From contig JAHBXW010000001.1 in assembly GCA_019636235.1 (NCBI GenBank), positions 62,001 through 126,000 of the forward strand: a stretch of DNA of 64,000 bases. The letters run 5' to 3'. Positions 39,105 through 47,318 of the stretch are shown here, in pieces (the first letter of the stretch is position 1; the number at the start of each line of letters is the position of its first letter). The notes under the pieces were generated by a model. That model searched no databases. It was not told where the DNA came from and saw only the letters and a list, made by a program, of their open reading frames with translations. This DNA is from Planctomyces sp. GTDB lineage: Bacteria > Planctomycetota > Planctomycetia > Planctomycetales > Planctomycetaceae. A program made the position numbers and the translations under genes.

Positions 39105-42100
39105 TTCGGCGTCCGCTCCTCAGCCAGCCGTCGGAAGTAGGCCTCCGCGGCGTCACGATAGCCGACCGGCACGCCTCGCAACTGGCCCCCGGATGAGCCG
39201 CTGAATCGGCGCGATTCCGGATTCAGCGATTCATTGTCGGCGGGCAGCGCGACGCCTTCCGGCGCGATGCCGCGGCCACGGCCGTCGCTCTGCATCGACG
39301 TGTTCTTTGCCGACTCGCGGGCATCCTGCGTGCGGGGCCCGGCGACCTGCATGTTCGCCTGCGATCCGGGGAACGACTGGCCGGGACGCCACAGTCCGTC
39401 TCCCTGGCCACCCTGACCCTGTCCCTGGGCCTGTCCTTCGCCCTGGCCGCCCGACGTCCCGCCTTCGCCCTGGCCCTGACCCTGGCCGCGTTTTCCAAGC
39501 CCGGGCACGCGACGCCCTTGCGACATCTGCTGCAGGCACTGGCCCAGCCGCTGCCGCGACAGGCTCAGCGGCCCATCCAGGCCGTCCTGCAGGCCCTGGC
39601 ATTGCTGACACTGCCCCGCCTCGGCCTGCAGCGACTCCAGTTTGCGGGCGGCGTTCTCCGCATGGCGGTGCGCCTGGTCCCCGTTTCCGTCGCGGGACGC
39701 CTGAGCCGCGGTTTGCTGGTCGGCGGGAATCTGCAGTTCGCCGATCTTCTCACAGATCGAATCCGCGCTGTCGGACATTTTGGGAAGCCGCTCCCGCCCC
39801 GCGTCCGCCGCCTCCTGAAGATCCTTCTGCAGCGATTCCAACTCCTGCTGCAGCAGTTCCTGCTCTTTGGCGAACCGCTCCGCCCGGGCCTCTTCGTCCG
39901 CGGACAGCGAGGTCTTGCCGGCCAGCTCGGCCATGCGATTCGCGAGGTCGCGCTGTTGCGTGATGACCGCCTGCAGGCGATCGATCTGCGCCAGCATGCT
40001 GTCCGCCAGCCGCATCAGTTCGAGGTCCTGCGACATCGAGTCCAGATGTTCGCGGGAGGCGTCGTCAAACGGCTCCTGCTCCTTGCGGAACTTCTCCTCA
40101 GCATTCTGAAACTGTTTCCGCGCGTCGTCCGGATCGCCGGAGGACTGCCGCATCCGCGACAGGGACTGCGCCACCTCGGACGAGTTCTGCGACTGCTGCT
40201 GGAGATGCTTCGCGAGCTTCTGCAGTTCCTCGCCGTACTCCTTTTCCAGCTCGTACAACTGCAACTGCTGGGCGCGGTCTTCGAGGTTCTTCTCCAGCCG
40301 CTCGGAGTCCCGGGCGAACTGCTCCAGCTGCTTTTCGAGCTGTTCCAGCCGCTCGGAGTCTTCGTCTCCCAGCGTGCCGGCCTCCGCCTGCTTGCGAAGC
40401 TCATCGAGCTGCTGCAGCAGTTCCTCGCGCTCGGCGCCCAGGCGATCGAGTTCCTTGCGGAAGGTCTCGAACTCCTCGGCGAGATCGTCCATCTGATACT
40501 GCTGACGCGCGAACTCGCGGTACTCGTCCTGCGAGATCACCTGCAGCGTATGCATCCTGGAGTCGGCGGAGCGGGGGCCGCCGGGGAAGTTGTCCTCGGC
40601 GGTGGCGTAATAGGTGATGACGTCGCCGGCCTGGGCTCCGAGTTGATCCAGGTCGAATTCATAAGCCGCCCGGCCGACGTGCGGCTGGCCCGGCTGCCGT
40701 TCCAGATCGACCGGCACGGGGATCCAACCGTTGACCGTCCGGAACACTCGCATCCGCGAAATTGCGACGTCGTCGACCGCCTCGACTGTGACCGGGACTT
40801 TCCAGCCCTCCACCGCGACGAGGTACTCGTCCGGATTGGTGATGCTGACCTGCGGGCCGCGATCCGGAATGGCCGTCAGGGGGCCGGCAATCGGCTCCTG
40901 CGAATCAACGCCGGCGCGCGACGTCAGGCTGAGTTCAAACCGGCCATTGAACTCCAGCGGGAACTCCCCCTCGACGCGCCGCGGATCATCGGCGGCGGGC
41001 GTCAGCTTCACCGCGATCGGATCGGGCGCCGCTTGTCCTTTGGCCGCCGCCGGGTGCAGCAGCAGTCGCCCCGCGGACAGCTCCAGGTTGCTGCGCGCCG
41101 CGACGCGGACGCGCGACCCGACGATGCCGCGCAGGCCCCGCTGATTCAGCGGCTGATCCTGGGCCTTCCAGCCGGTATACGCGGGGGGCTCGAGGCGGGC
41201 CTTCGCCTCCTCGAAGAAGGGAACTTCTGTCACCTGGAGTTCGAAGCGTTCGCTGCGGCCGCGAGGCGTTTCCACGTGGAAGGCCGTCGAGCGGACGGCC
41301 CGGGCGATCTCGGCGACGAAGGTGCGATCCTCGGTGCGGAACATCGGAATCGAAACGTTCAGCGCATCGCCCCCCTGCGGGTCGTGCTGAAAGACCAGCC
41401 GGGCCTCTTCGACACGGTCCGGCCCGCGGACTTCGACGGTGATCGTCGCGGGTCGAGAATGGAAAACGGGTTCGGGAGCGATGCGCGCCTCGAAACTCAG
41501 CAGTGTGTACGGCGGGTGGTCTCCCCACGGGTCAAGAAACCGCGGCAGGACCATCCCGAACAGCTTGGGCGCTGCGAGAAACGCCATCCCGAAGGCCACA
41601 GCCGCTATCACTGCGGCCCCGCCCGCGCGCACGGCCGGCCGCGCGGGGAGCACGTCCATGACGGCCGTCTCACGCACCGATTCCTCCGCCATGCGGATCA
41701 CGCGGGCGCGCAGCACCGGGCTGCCCCCGAGGGCGTCCGACTGAAAGCTGACCGCGTTGATCAACAGGCTGTCTGAACGTCCCAGCCGCTCTTCCGCGAG
41801 CCGCGCCGTCCGCGAGGCGTCGTAGCGCCGTCGCCACAGATCGATTCCCTGGGCGATTCCCGCTGCCGCCAGCAATCCCAGCGCGGCCGCATCGATCGCG
41901 ATTCGAACGGGAACGGACCAGGCGAACGCGGCATCCGACAGAATCGCGAGGAACGCCGCCGCAACGGCCGCAACGCACAACCAGCCGACATGCGTCAGCG
42001 TCCGCAGCGTATTCCGCCACAGACTGACGCGCCGCAAAAAGTCGTCCAGGACGGATTCGCGGCGGGCGGAATGGGCGAGTCCGGAACGCTCGGGGCGGGC

Positions 42101-42133
42101 CCGCCCGAGGGCGGTGGTCTGGGGATGATTCAT
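39101..42133 (-). CDS. Membrane-anchored Ig-like/coiled-coil protein, 1010 residues
   Basis: The protein begins MNHPQTTALG, with GAGGGGAAG upstream. Three helices lie at about 46-66, 77-95 and 169-188. The motif FLDPWGDHP at 199-207 matches YLNPWGNHP of the giant protein at 13176-19490, and a PPAYTGW segment matches its DPPAYCG. Residues about 210-530 are beta-rich and Ig-like. About 540-880 form a long Glu/Gln/Leu coiled coil. The end is Gly/Gln-rich (GQGQGEGG type) before a basic tail. Planctomycete proteins of this shape are known but uncharacterised. It shares a 4-base overlap with the decarboxylase gene. The function is unknown. Confidence 0.8.
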   Translation of the reverse strand: MNHPQTTALGRARPERSGLAHSARRESVLDDFLRRVSLWRNTLRTLTHVGWLCVAAVAAAFLAILSDAAFAWSVPVRIAIDAAALGLLAAAGIAQGIDLWRRRYDASRTARLAEERLGRSDSLLINAVSFQSDALGGSPVLRARVIRMAEESVRETAVMDVLPARPAVRAGGAAVIAAVAFGMAFLAAPKLFGMVLPRFLDPWGDHPPYTLLSFEARIAPEPVFHSRPATITVEVRGPDRVEEARLVFQHDPQGGDALNVSIPMFRTEDRTFVAEIARAVRSTAFHVETPRGRSERFELQVTEVPFFEEAKARLEPPAYTGWKAQDQPLNQRGLRGIVGSRVRVAARSNLELSAGRLLLHPAAAKGQAAPDPIAVKLTPAADDPRRVEGEFPLEFNGRFELSLTSRAGVDSQEPIAGPLTAIPDRGPQVSITNPDEYLVAVEGWKVPVTVEAVDDVAISRMRVFRTVNGWIPVPVDLERQPGQPHVGRAAYEFDLDQLGAQAGDVITYYATAEDNFPGGPRSADSRMHTLQVISQDEYREFARQQYQMDDLAEEFETFRKELDRLGAEREELLQQLDELRKQAEAGTLGDEDSERLEQLEKQLEQFARDSERLEKNLEDRAQQLQLYELEKEYGEELQKLAKHLQQQSQNSSEVAQSLSRMRQSSGDPDDARKQFQNAEEKFRKEQEPFDDASREHLDSMSQDLELMRLADSMLAQIDRLQAVITQQRDLANRMAELAGKTSLSADEEARAERFAKEQELLQQELESLQKDLQEAADAGRERLPKMSDSADSICEKIGELQIPADQQTAAQASRDGNGDQAHRHAENAARKLESLQAEAGQCQQCQGLQDGLDGPLSLSRQRLGQCLQQMSQGRRVPGLGKRGQGQGQGEGGTSGGQGEGQAQGQGQGGQGDGLWRPGQSFPGSQANMQVAGPRTQDARESAKNTSMQSDGRGRGIAPEGVALPADNESLNPESRRFSGSSGGQLRGVPVGYRDAAEAYFRRLAEERTPK

Positions 42134-42399
42134 CTGGCCGGCTTCCCCTCAAAGGCGAGTTGCCCAGCGGGCTCGGTCGCATGACGCGCCCCGGGCCGCA
42201 CAACGATTGAGTTTACCGCTTGCGCGGCCCGGACGCGAAGTCTGAACCTCCAATGTTCATCGGCGGCGGGCCAGGCGAAATGGGACGATTCCCGGCGCCG
42301 CCTGCAAGCCGCCGCCGAATCCGCGCGGATGCGGCATTGAATTGATCCGGGGTTCGACTAACACTGGCTACGGTTCATTCCCCACCCTGCGGAGTCCGC

Positions 42400-42855
42400 A
42401 TGGCCGTCTTCGAAGACACGCTGTGGCTGCCCTGCGCCCCGAGCAGCCTGTACGAGTTCCTGTTGCGCCCGGCGAACGTCTCCCGGATCAGCGATCCGCG
42501 GCTGGGTCTGAATATGGTTTCCGCGCCCGACGTGGTCAGCGTTGGCAGCCGGATTGTCTTCCAGGTGCAGGGTTTCGGCATCGTGCAGACGCTGGAGCAT
42601 GAAATCATCGCGGTCGAGGCGCCGCGGCTGATCATCGAAGAGCAGGTGAAAGGGCCGATGAAGGCCTGGCGGCACGAACACCACTTCGAGGCCGAGGAAA
42701 CGGGCGTGCGCATGGTCGATCGCGTGATCTTCGAACCGCCTGGCGGCGTACTGGGGTTCCTGGTGAAGGAATCGAAGATTCTGGAGTCGCTGGAAGAAGG
42801 CTTCCTGCATCGGGAGGAGGAGCTGCGGCGACTGGCGGAACAGGGAGCGTTCTAA
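42400..42855 (+). CDS. SRPBCC-fold (polyketide cyclase/START-like) protein
   Basis: The protein has 151 residues with GGAG before the ATG. It shows the START/Bet-v-1-like order: an N-terminal strand, LYEFLLRPANVSRIS, an antiparallel sheet with FEAEETGVRMVDRVIFEPPGG (in parts), and a C-terminal helix ending in HREEELRRL. Such proteins bind hydrophobic ligands or lipids. The ligand is unknown. Its stop codon overlaps the start codon of the next gene (TAATG), so the two are co-translated. Confidence 0.8.
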   Translation: MAVFEDTLWLPCAPSSLYEFLLRPANVSRISDPRLGLNMVSAPDVVSVGSRIVFQVQGFGIVQTLEHEIIAVEAPRLIIEEQVKGPMKAWRHEHHFEAEETGVRMVDRVIFEPPGGVLGFLVKESKILESLEEGFLHREEELRRLAEQGAF

Positions 42856-43172
42856 TGACGGACGCCCCGCAGCGCCCGCGGTTGCCGTCTCGGGCGCGGA
42901 CGTCGGCCGACAATGGCAGCGCCACATGGCTGGCGGTGATCGTGGCCATCATGGTGGTGACAGGCCTGATCTCTTTGATGGCGATGGTCCTCCCGGAAAT
43001 CCGGGTGGCGATCCTGCTGCTCGGCGGGTTCGTGGTCGTGTTCGGGGGGCACTACATCGTCTGGGGGCACTGGCTGGAGAGATCGCTGTCGAACGGCGGT
43101 CGGCGTCAGCAGGTCGATTTCTGGAAACACGCCGCTCCGCCGCAGGAGCTGCCGCGCGACGACGAGTCCTGA
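42855..43172 (+). CDS. Small two-helix membrane protein
   Basis: The protein has 105 residues. After a charged N-terminal 20 residues it has two hydrophobic helices at about 25-46 and 49-66, and a basic/polar C-terminal tail with DFWKHAAPP. I do not recognise a family. It is translationally coupled to the SRPBCC gene. A role together with that lipid-binding-type protein in the envelope is possible but is inference. No other partner is within 200 bases. Confidence 0.65.
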   Translation: MTDAPQRPRLPSRARTSADNGSATWLAVIVAIMVVTGLISLMAMVLPEIRVAILLLGGFVVVFGGHYIVWGHWLERSLSNGGRRQQVDFWKHAAPPQELPRDDES

Positions 43173-43383
43173 GCGCTGAACGCGTGAGTGCGCCCACGCA
43201 GACCGTCGCGAGCACGTTGACCCGCGATGGGGCCGCCTTCATAATCGCAACCAGGGGAACCGTGGTCGGGGCCTCTCACGGGCGTCGTCATCACAGTCGA
43301 CAGGTCGCTTCCAGGCGCGATCAGCGCATTGGCGGGAGCGATCCCGGCTGGGCAGCGCTCGACGAATTGCCGGGTTCCGATTC

Positions 43384-44511
43384 ATGCCTGACGCGCCAGC
43401 GCCTGTACTGCGATATGCGGTGGGGAATGCCACGCCGATCCGGCTGCTCGTGCGCAATGGCAGCGGTCAGCCGCACGAGATGGATCTGCCGGCGCCCTAT
43501 GCGATCATCGGCCGTGCCCGCGACTGCGATGTCGTGCTGCCGCAGGATGGCGTCGGCTTCCGGCACGCCTACCTGCAGGTGATCGGCGGCCGGCTGGCCT
43601 GCATCGATCTGCTCAGCGGCCGCGGAATTCAATGGGATGGGCCGCAGTTCGGAGGCTGGGTGTCCGCGGCGCACCGGTTTCGGATCGGGGACGCCTGGCT
43701 GCAGGTGTTCGACGACGGCTGGATTGCCGATGCGGAACTCCCCCCGCCGACGGAGTTCAAACCCCGCGCCGAGCAGCGGATGGAGTATGGAGCGCTGCCG
43801 CACGTCGATCTGGAACTGCTGAACTCCAGCGCCCAGGGGACAATGTGGCCGATCAACCGGGTGATCACGCTGGTCGGCCGGGACGAGCGCTGCCGGATCA
43901 CATGCGCGGACGAGAACATTTCGCGCGTGCACTGCAGCCTGCTGCTGCTGCCGACCGGCCTGTGGGTCATCGACCTGCTGGGCAAGGGGGGCGTGCGGGT
44001 GAACGGGGAGCCGGTCCGCTGCAACCTGCTGTCGCCCGACGCCGAATTTGAAATCGGCCGATATCGACTCCGGGCGCGATATACGACGGCTTCGCCCCAG
44101 ATGCCGGCCGCGCCCAGCGACGTCGCGGCGGATCCGGACAAGGCCACCTTCCTCACCAAGTTGAACAAGCTGTTCAAGGTCGAGCCCTATGGGGACGCGC
44201 TCCTGCTGTTTCCGATCGCCGAGGCCTCCACGCTGAAGTACAAGGAAATCCACGTGGAGATCAGTCGCATTTCGGAGCTGCTGACGGCCCACGGCTTTCG
44301 GCACCTGGTGGTCGACGGCGCGTTCGCGCCGATCCTGTCGTCGATGGTGCTGGACGCGATCATCGGTTTCGGGCGCTCGGCCCGCGGCCGCGTGGCGTTC
44401 TGCCATCTCATGCCCGATCTGCTGGAGTCGGTGCGCAGCATGAACCTAGATCGCATCTGGCCGGTGTTCATGACGCGGGCCGAAGCGCTGCAATACGTGT
44501 TCAGCGCGTGA
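43384..44511 (+). CDS. FHA-FHA-STAS-like protein
   Basis: The protein has 375 residues. The first FHA domain spans about 35-108 (IIGRARDCDV...VGFRHAYL) and lacks the Ser of the usual SxxH motif. The second spans about 160-235 (LVGRDERCRI...ISRVHCSL), with Gly-Arg, Ser and His all present, so it should bind phosphothreonine. The C-terminal part (about 262-375) has alternating helices and strands like a STAS/anti-anti-sigma domain (GDALLLFPI, HLVVDGAF, GRVAFCHLM). It is probably a cytoplasmic signalling protein linking Ser/Thr kinase output to another partner. Its stop region overlaps the GT4 gene (GTGA). No kinase is encoded next to it. Confidence 0.78.
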   Translation: MPDAPAPVLRYAVGNATPIRLLVRNGSGQPHEMDLPAPYAIIGRARDCDVVLPQDGVGFRHAYLQVIGGRLACIDLLSGRGIQWDGPQFGGWVSAAHRFRIGDAWLQVFDDGWIADAELPPPTEFKPRAEQRMEYGALPHVDLELLNSSAQGTMWPINRVITLVGRDERCRITCADENISRVHCSLLLLPTGLWVIDLLGKGGVRVNGEPVRCNLLSPDAEFEIGRYRLRARYTTASPQMPAAPSDVAADPDKATFLTKLNKLFKVEPYGDALLLFPIAEASTLKYKEIHVEISRISELLTAHGFRHLVVDGAFAPILSSMVLDAIIGFGRSARGRVAFCHLMPDLLESVRSMNLDRIWPVFMTRAEALQYVFSA

Positions 44512-44522
44512 GTGCGGGCTGC

Positions 44523-45719
44523 ATGAACGTCGCCCATGTCATCACACGCCTGATCGTCGGCGGCGCGCAGGAGAACACGCTGCTCACCTGCGAGGAGCAG
44601 CACCGGGCCTACGGCGATCGCGTGGCGCTCATCACGGGGCCGCCGCTGGGGCCTGAGGGCAGCCTGTTGGAACGCGCACAGGCGGCGGGCTTCAAAGTCA
44701 TCGTCGTTGACGAACTGAGGCGCAGCATCCATCCCTGGCGGGACTGGCGAGCTTGGCGGCGGCTGGCGTCGGAACTGGCCGCTCTCCGGCCGGACATCGT
44801 CCACACGCACAGTTCCAAGGCCGGCATCCTGGGGCGGGCGGCGGCGGAGCGAGTGGGGCTGCCAGCCGTCCACACGATCCACGGCGCCGCATTTCATTAC
44901 GGCCAGAGCCGTCTGGCCTACGAGGCCTTTCGCCGGGCCGAGCGCTGGGCCGCCCGCCGCACAGCGCACTTCATCAGCGTCGCCGACGCGATGACCAGTG
45001 AATACGCCACGGCCGGCGTCGCTGCGCCCGAGCGGTTCACGACCGTTTACAGCGGCTTTGACGTCGAGCCGTTCCTGAATCCACCCGCGCCGCCTATCGA
45101 TGTGCGCCGCGGCTGGGGCATTCGCGATGGCGAACTCGTGGTCGGCAAAATCGCACGCCTGTTTCCGCTGAAGGGGCACGACGAACTTCTGAGGGCCGCA
45201 CCGGAGATCGTTCGCCGCTGCCCCAACGTCCGCTTCGTGCTGGTGGGCGACGGAATCCTGCGGCAGTCGCTGGAGCGCGAGATCGCGGCCCTCGGGTTGA
45301 CGGACCGCTTCCACTTCACCGGACTGGTGCGCCCGGAGCAGATCCCGGGGCTGATTCCCGGCATGGACGTCGTCGTTCATGCCAGCCAGTGGGAGGGGTT
45401 GGCCCGCGTGCTGCCGCAGGCGCTGATCGCGGGGCGTCCGGTTGTGTCATTCGATGTGGGCGGCGCGCGCGAGGTCGTTTTGCCGGGTGTGACGGGCGAA
45501 CTGGCGCCGCTGAACGACGCCGCGGGACTGGCGGAGGGCGTCCTCCGTCTGCTGGGCGATGCGGACCTGCGCACGCGGTTGGGCGAGGAGGGGCGTCGCC
45601 GGTTCACCGATACGTTTCGCTATCAGACGATGACGCGCCGGATCCGTGAGATTCATGCGAACGTGCTGGAGGGTCGGCGAACGGCGCCTGGCGAGCATCC
45701 TGCTGATCGCGCGGGCTGA
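44523..45719 (+). CDS. GT4 family glycosyltransferase
   Basis: The protein has 398 residues from the ATG at 44523; a GTG at 44508 overlaps the FHA gene and is an alternative. It has the GT-B fold: a Gly-rich RLIVGGAQENT at the N-terminus, HTHSSKAG, KIARLFPLKGHDE at the start of the second half, FVLVGDG and the C-terminal EGLARVLPQAL. The usual E-x7-E motif reads E-x7-Q here. Such enzymes transfer a nucleotide-sugar unit with retention of configuration, usually in lipopolysaccharide or exopolysaccharide synthesis. It lies in a plus-strand run before the HlyD-like adaptor gene. Confidence 0.9.
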   Translation: MNVAHVITRLIVGGAQENTLLTCEEQHRAYGDRVALITGPPLGPEGSLLERAQAAGFKVIVVDELRRSIHPWRDWRAWRRLASELAALRPDIVHTHSSKAGILGRAAAERVGLPAVHTIHGAAFHYGQSRLAYEAFRRAERWAARRTAHFISVADAMTSEYATAGVAAPERFTTVYSGFDVEPFLNPPAPPIDVRRGWGIRDGELVVGKIARLFPLKGHDELLRAAPEIVRRCPNVRFVLVGDGILRQSLEREIAALGLTDRFHFTGLVRPEQIPGLIPGMDVVVHASQWEGLARVLPQALIAGRPVVSFDVGGAREVVLPGVTGELAPLNDAAGLAEGVLRLLGDADLRTRLGEEGRRRFTDTFRYQTMTRRIREIHANVLEGRRTAPGEHPADRAG

Positions 45720-45820
45720 TGGACTTCACGAGACGCAGCGTCGCATGGCTGCGGCGACGCGCGAATCTGCTATCCTCCACAAAGCTCGGCAATTTCGGAA
45801 CTCTGAGTTGGAGACGGACG

Positions 45821-47254
45821 ATGCGACAGGCTGTGCTGCTGTTGGTCTCGGTGGCGTTGGCGATTCCAAACCCCTGCCTTCTGGCTCAGGATTCGGCCGC
45901 CCCGAAGACGCACACGGTGGAGACAGCTCCCTTTCGTGTGACGGTCGATCTCAGCGGTGTGTTCGAGCAGGACTCGATGACCGAACTGCGGTTGACGCCG
46001 AAGGCGTGGTCGAAGTTCGTGGTGAAGTCCGTCGTCCCGCAGGGGACGCGGGTCGCCGCCGGCGACGCCGTGCTGGTGCTGGAGTCGGACGACCTGGAGA
46101 ACGCGATTCGGGATGCCGAGTATGCGGTGACTTTGGGTCGGCTGTCGCTGTCGCAGGCTCAGGAGGAGATGAAGGTTCTGGAGGCGTCGCTGCCGCTGGA
46201 TCTTGAGGCCGCGGAGCGGGCCAAGAAGTACTCCGATGAGGACCTCGAATACTACCGGACTGTCGGGGCCGAATTGCAGAAGCGGTTGGCGGAGCGCAGC
46301 ATGCGCATGGCCCAGGAGCAACTGGAATACGCGCAGGAGGAGCTGAACCAGTTGGAGAAGATGTACAAGGCGGACGATCTCACCGAAGAGACGGAAGAGA
46401 TCATCCTGCTGCGGACGCGCCGGGACGTCGAGCATGCGACGTTTTCTGCGGAGACCGCGAAACTGCGATTCGACAAGTCGACGAATCTCGACATGCCGCG
46501 TGAGAAGCTGCAGGCGGAGAATTCGGCCGTCCGGCAGAATCTGGCGCTGCAGCGCGCGAAGGTCGCGCTCCCCTCCGCCGTCGAACAGAAGCGGATTGAA
46601 CTCGAAAAGCAGACGCAGGCGCAGAAGCAGGCGGAACTGAACCGGGACAAGCTGCTCGCCGATCGCGAGCTGATGACGCTCGAGGCGCCGGTCGCCGGAG
46701 TCGTGCGTTACGGCCAGTGCGAGCGCGGCAGGTGGACCACCGGCGCGCAGTTGCAGTCGCAGCTTCGCGAAGGCGGAACGCTGACCGCCAATACGACGTT
46801 GTTCACGATCGTTTCCGGCGACCAGATGTTCATTCGGGTGGACGTCCCCGAGGCGCAGCTGCACCTGCTGACGCCCGGCAAGACGGGGACCGCGACGCCG
46901 ACCGCCAATTCCCGGCTGCGGCTGGCCGCGAAGCTGGAGTCGGTGGGCGACATCCCGGTCAAGGACGGGACGTTCGACGGCCGCGTCAGCTTCACCGGCG
47001 ACCGCGCGGGACTGACCGCCGGGATGAACTGCTCAGTGAAGCTCGTCGCCTATGCCAGCGAGAGCGCCCTCAGCGTGCCGACGTCCGCGATCTTCAGCGA
47101 CGACGGCGACGAGGCGTCGAAGCACGTGTTCATCGCCGGCGAGACGCCTGAAAAGCGGGCCGTCAAAACCGGTCATGTCCGCGGCGATGCGACGGAAATC
47201 CTCGACGGGCTGAAGGCCGGCGACGTGATCCTGCTGGAGAAGCCCAAGTCCTGA
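45821..47254 (+). CDS. HlyD-like periplasmic adaptor protein
   Basis: The protein has 477 residues from the ATG at 45821, preceded by GGAG; the in-frame ATG at 45719 would add a leader. A signal peptide (about 1-23) is followed by a barrel-sandwich half (VKSVVPQGTRVAAGDAVL, about 75-92), a long coiled coil (about 100-280) and the second half of the lipoyl-like domain at LEAPVAGVVRYGQ. A beta-barrel and a membrane-proximal domain end the protein. By family it links an inner-membrane pump to an outer-membrane channel. No RND pump gene lies next to it, so its partner is unknown; the MMPL genes are 15 kb and more away. Confidence 0.87.
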   Translation: MRQAVLLLVSVALAIPNPCLLAQDSAAPKTHTVETAPFRVTVDLSGVFEQDSMTELRLTPKAWSKFVVKSVVPQGTRVAAGDAVLVLESDDLENAIRDAEYAVTLGRLSLSQAQEEMKVLEASLPLDLEAAERAKKYSDEDLEYYRTVGAELQKRLAERSMRMAQEQLEYAQEELNQLEKMYKADDLTEETEEIILLRTRRDVEHATFSAETAKLRFDKSTNLDMPREKLQAENSAVRQNLALQRAKVALPSAVEQKRIELEKQTQAQKQAELNRDKLLADRELMTLEAPVAGVVRYGQCERGRWTTGAQLQSQLREGGTLTANTTLFTIVSGDQMFIRVDVPEAQLHLLTPGKTGTATPTANSRLRLAAKLESVGDIPVKDGTFDGRVSFTGDRAGLTAGMNCSVKLVAYASESALSVPTSAIFSDDGDEASKHVFIAGETPEKRAVKTGHVRGDATEILDGLKAGDVILLEKPKS

Positions 47255-47318
47255 GTCGGAACGCTCGCTGACTTTTCTTGGGGGGGACGGCCGGTCCCGC
47301 CGCACCTGGAGCCGCGCC

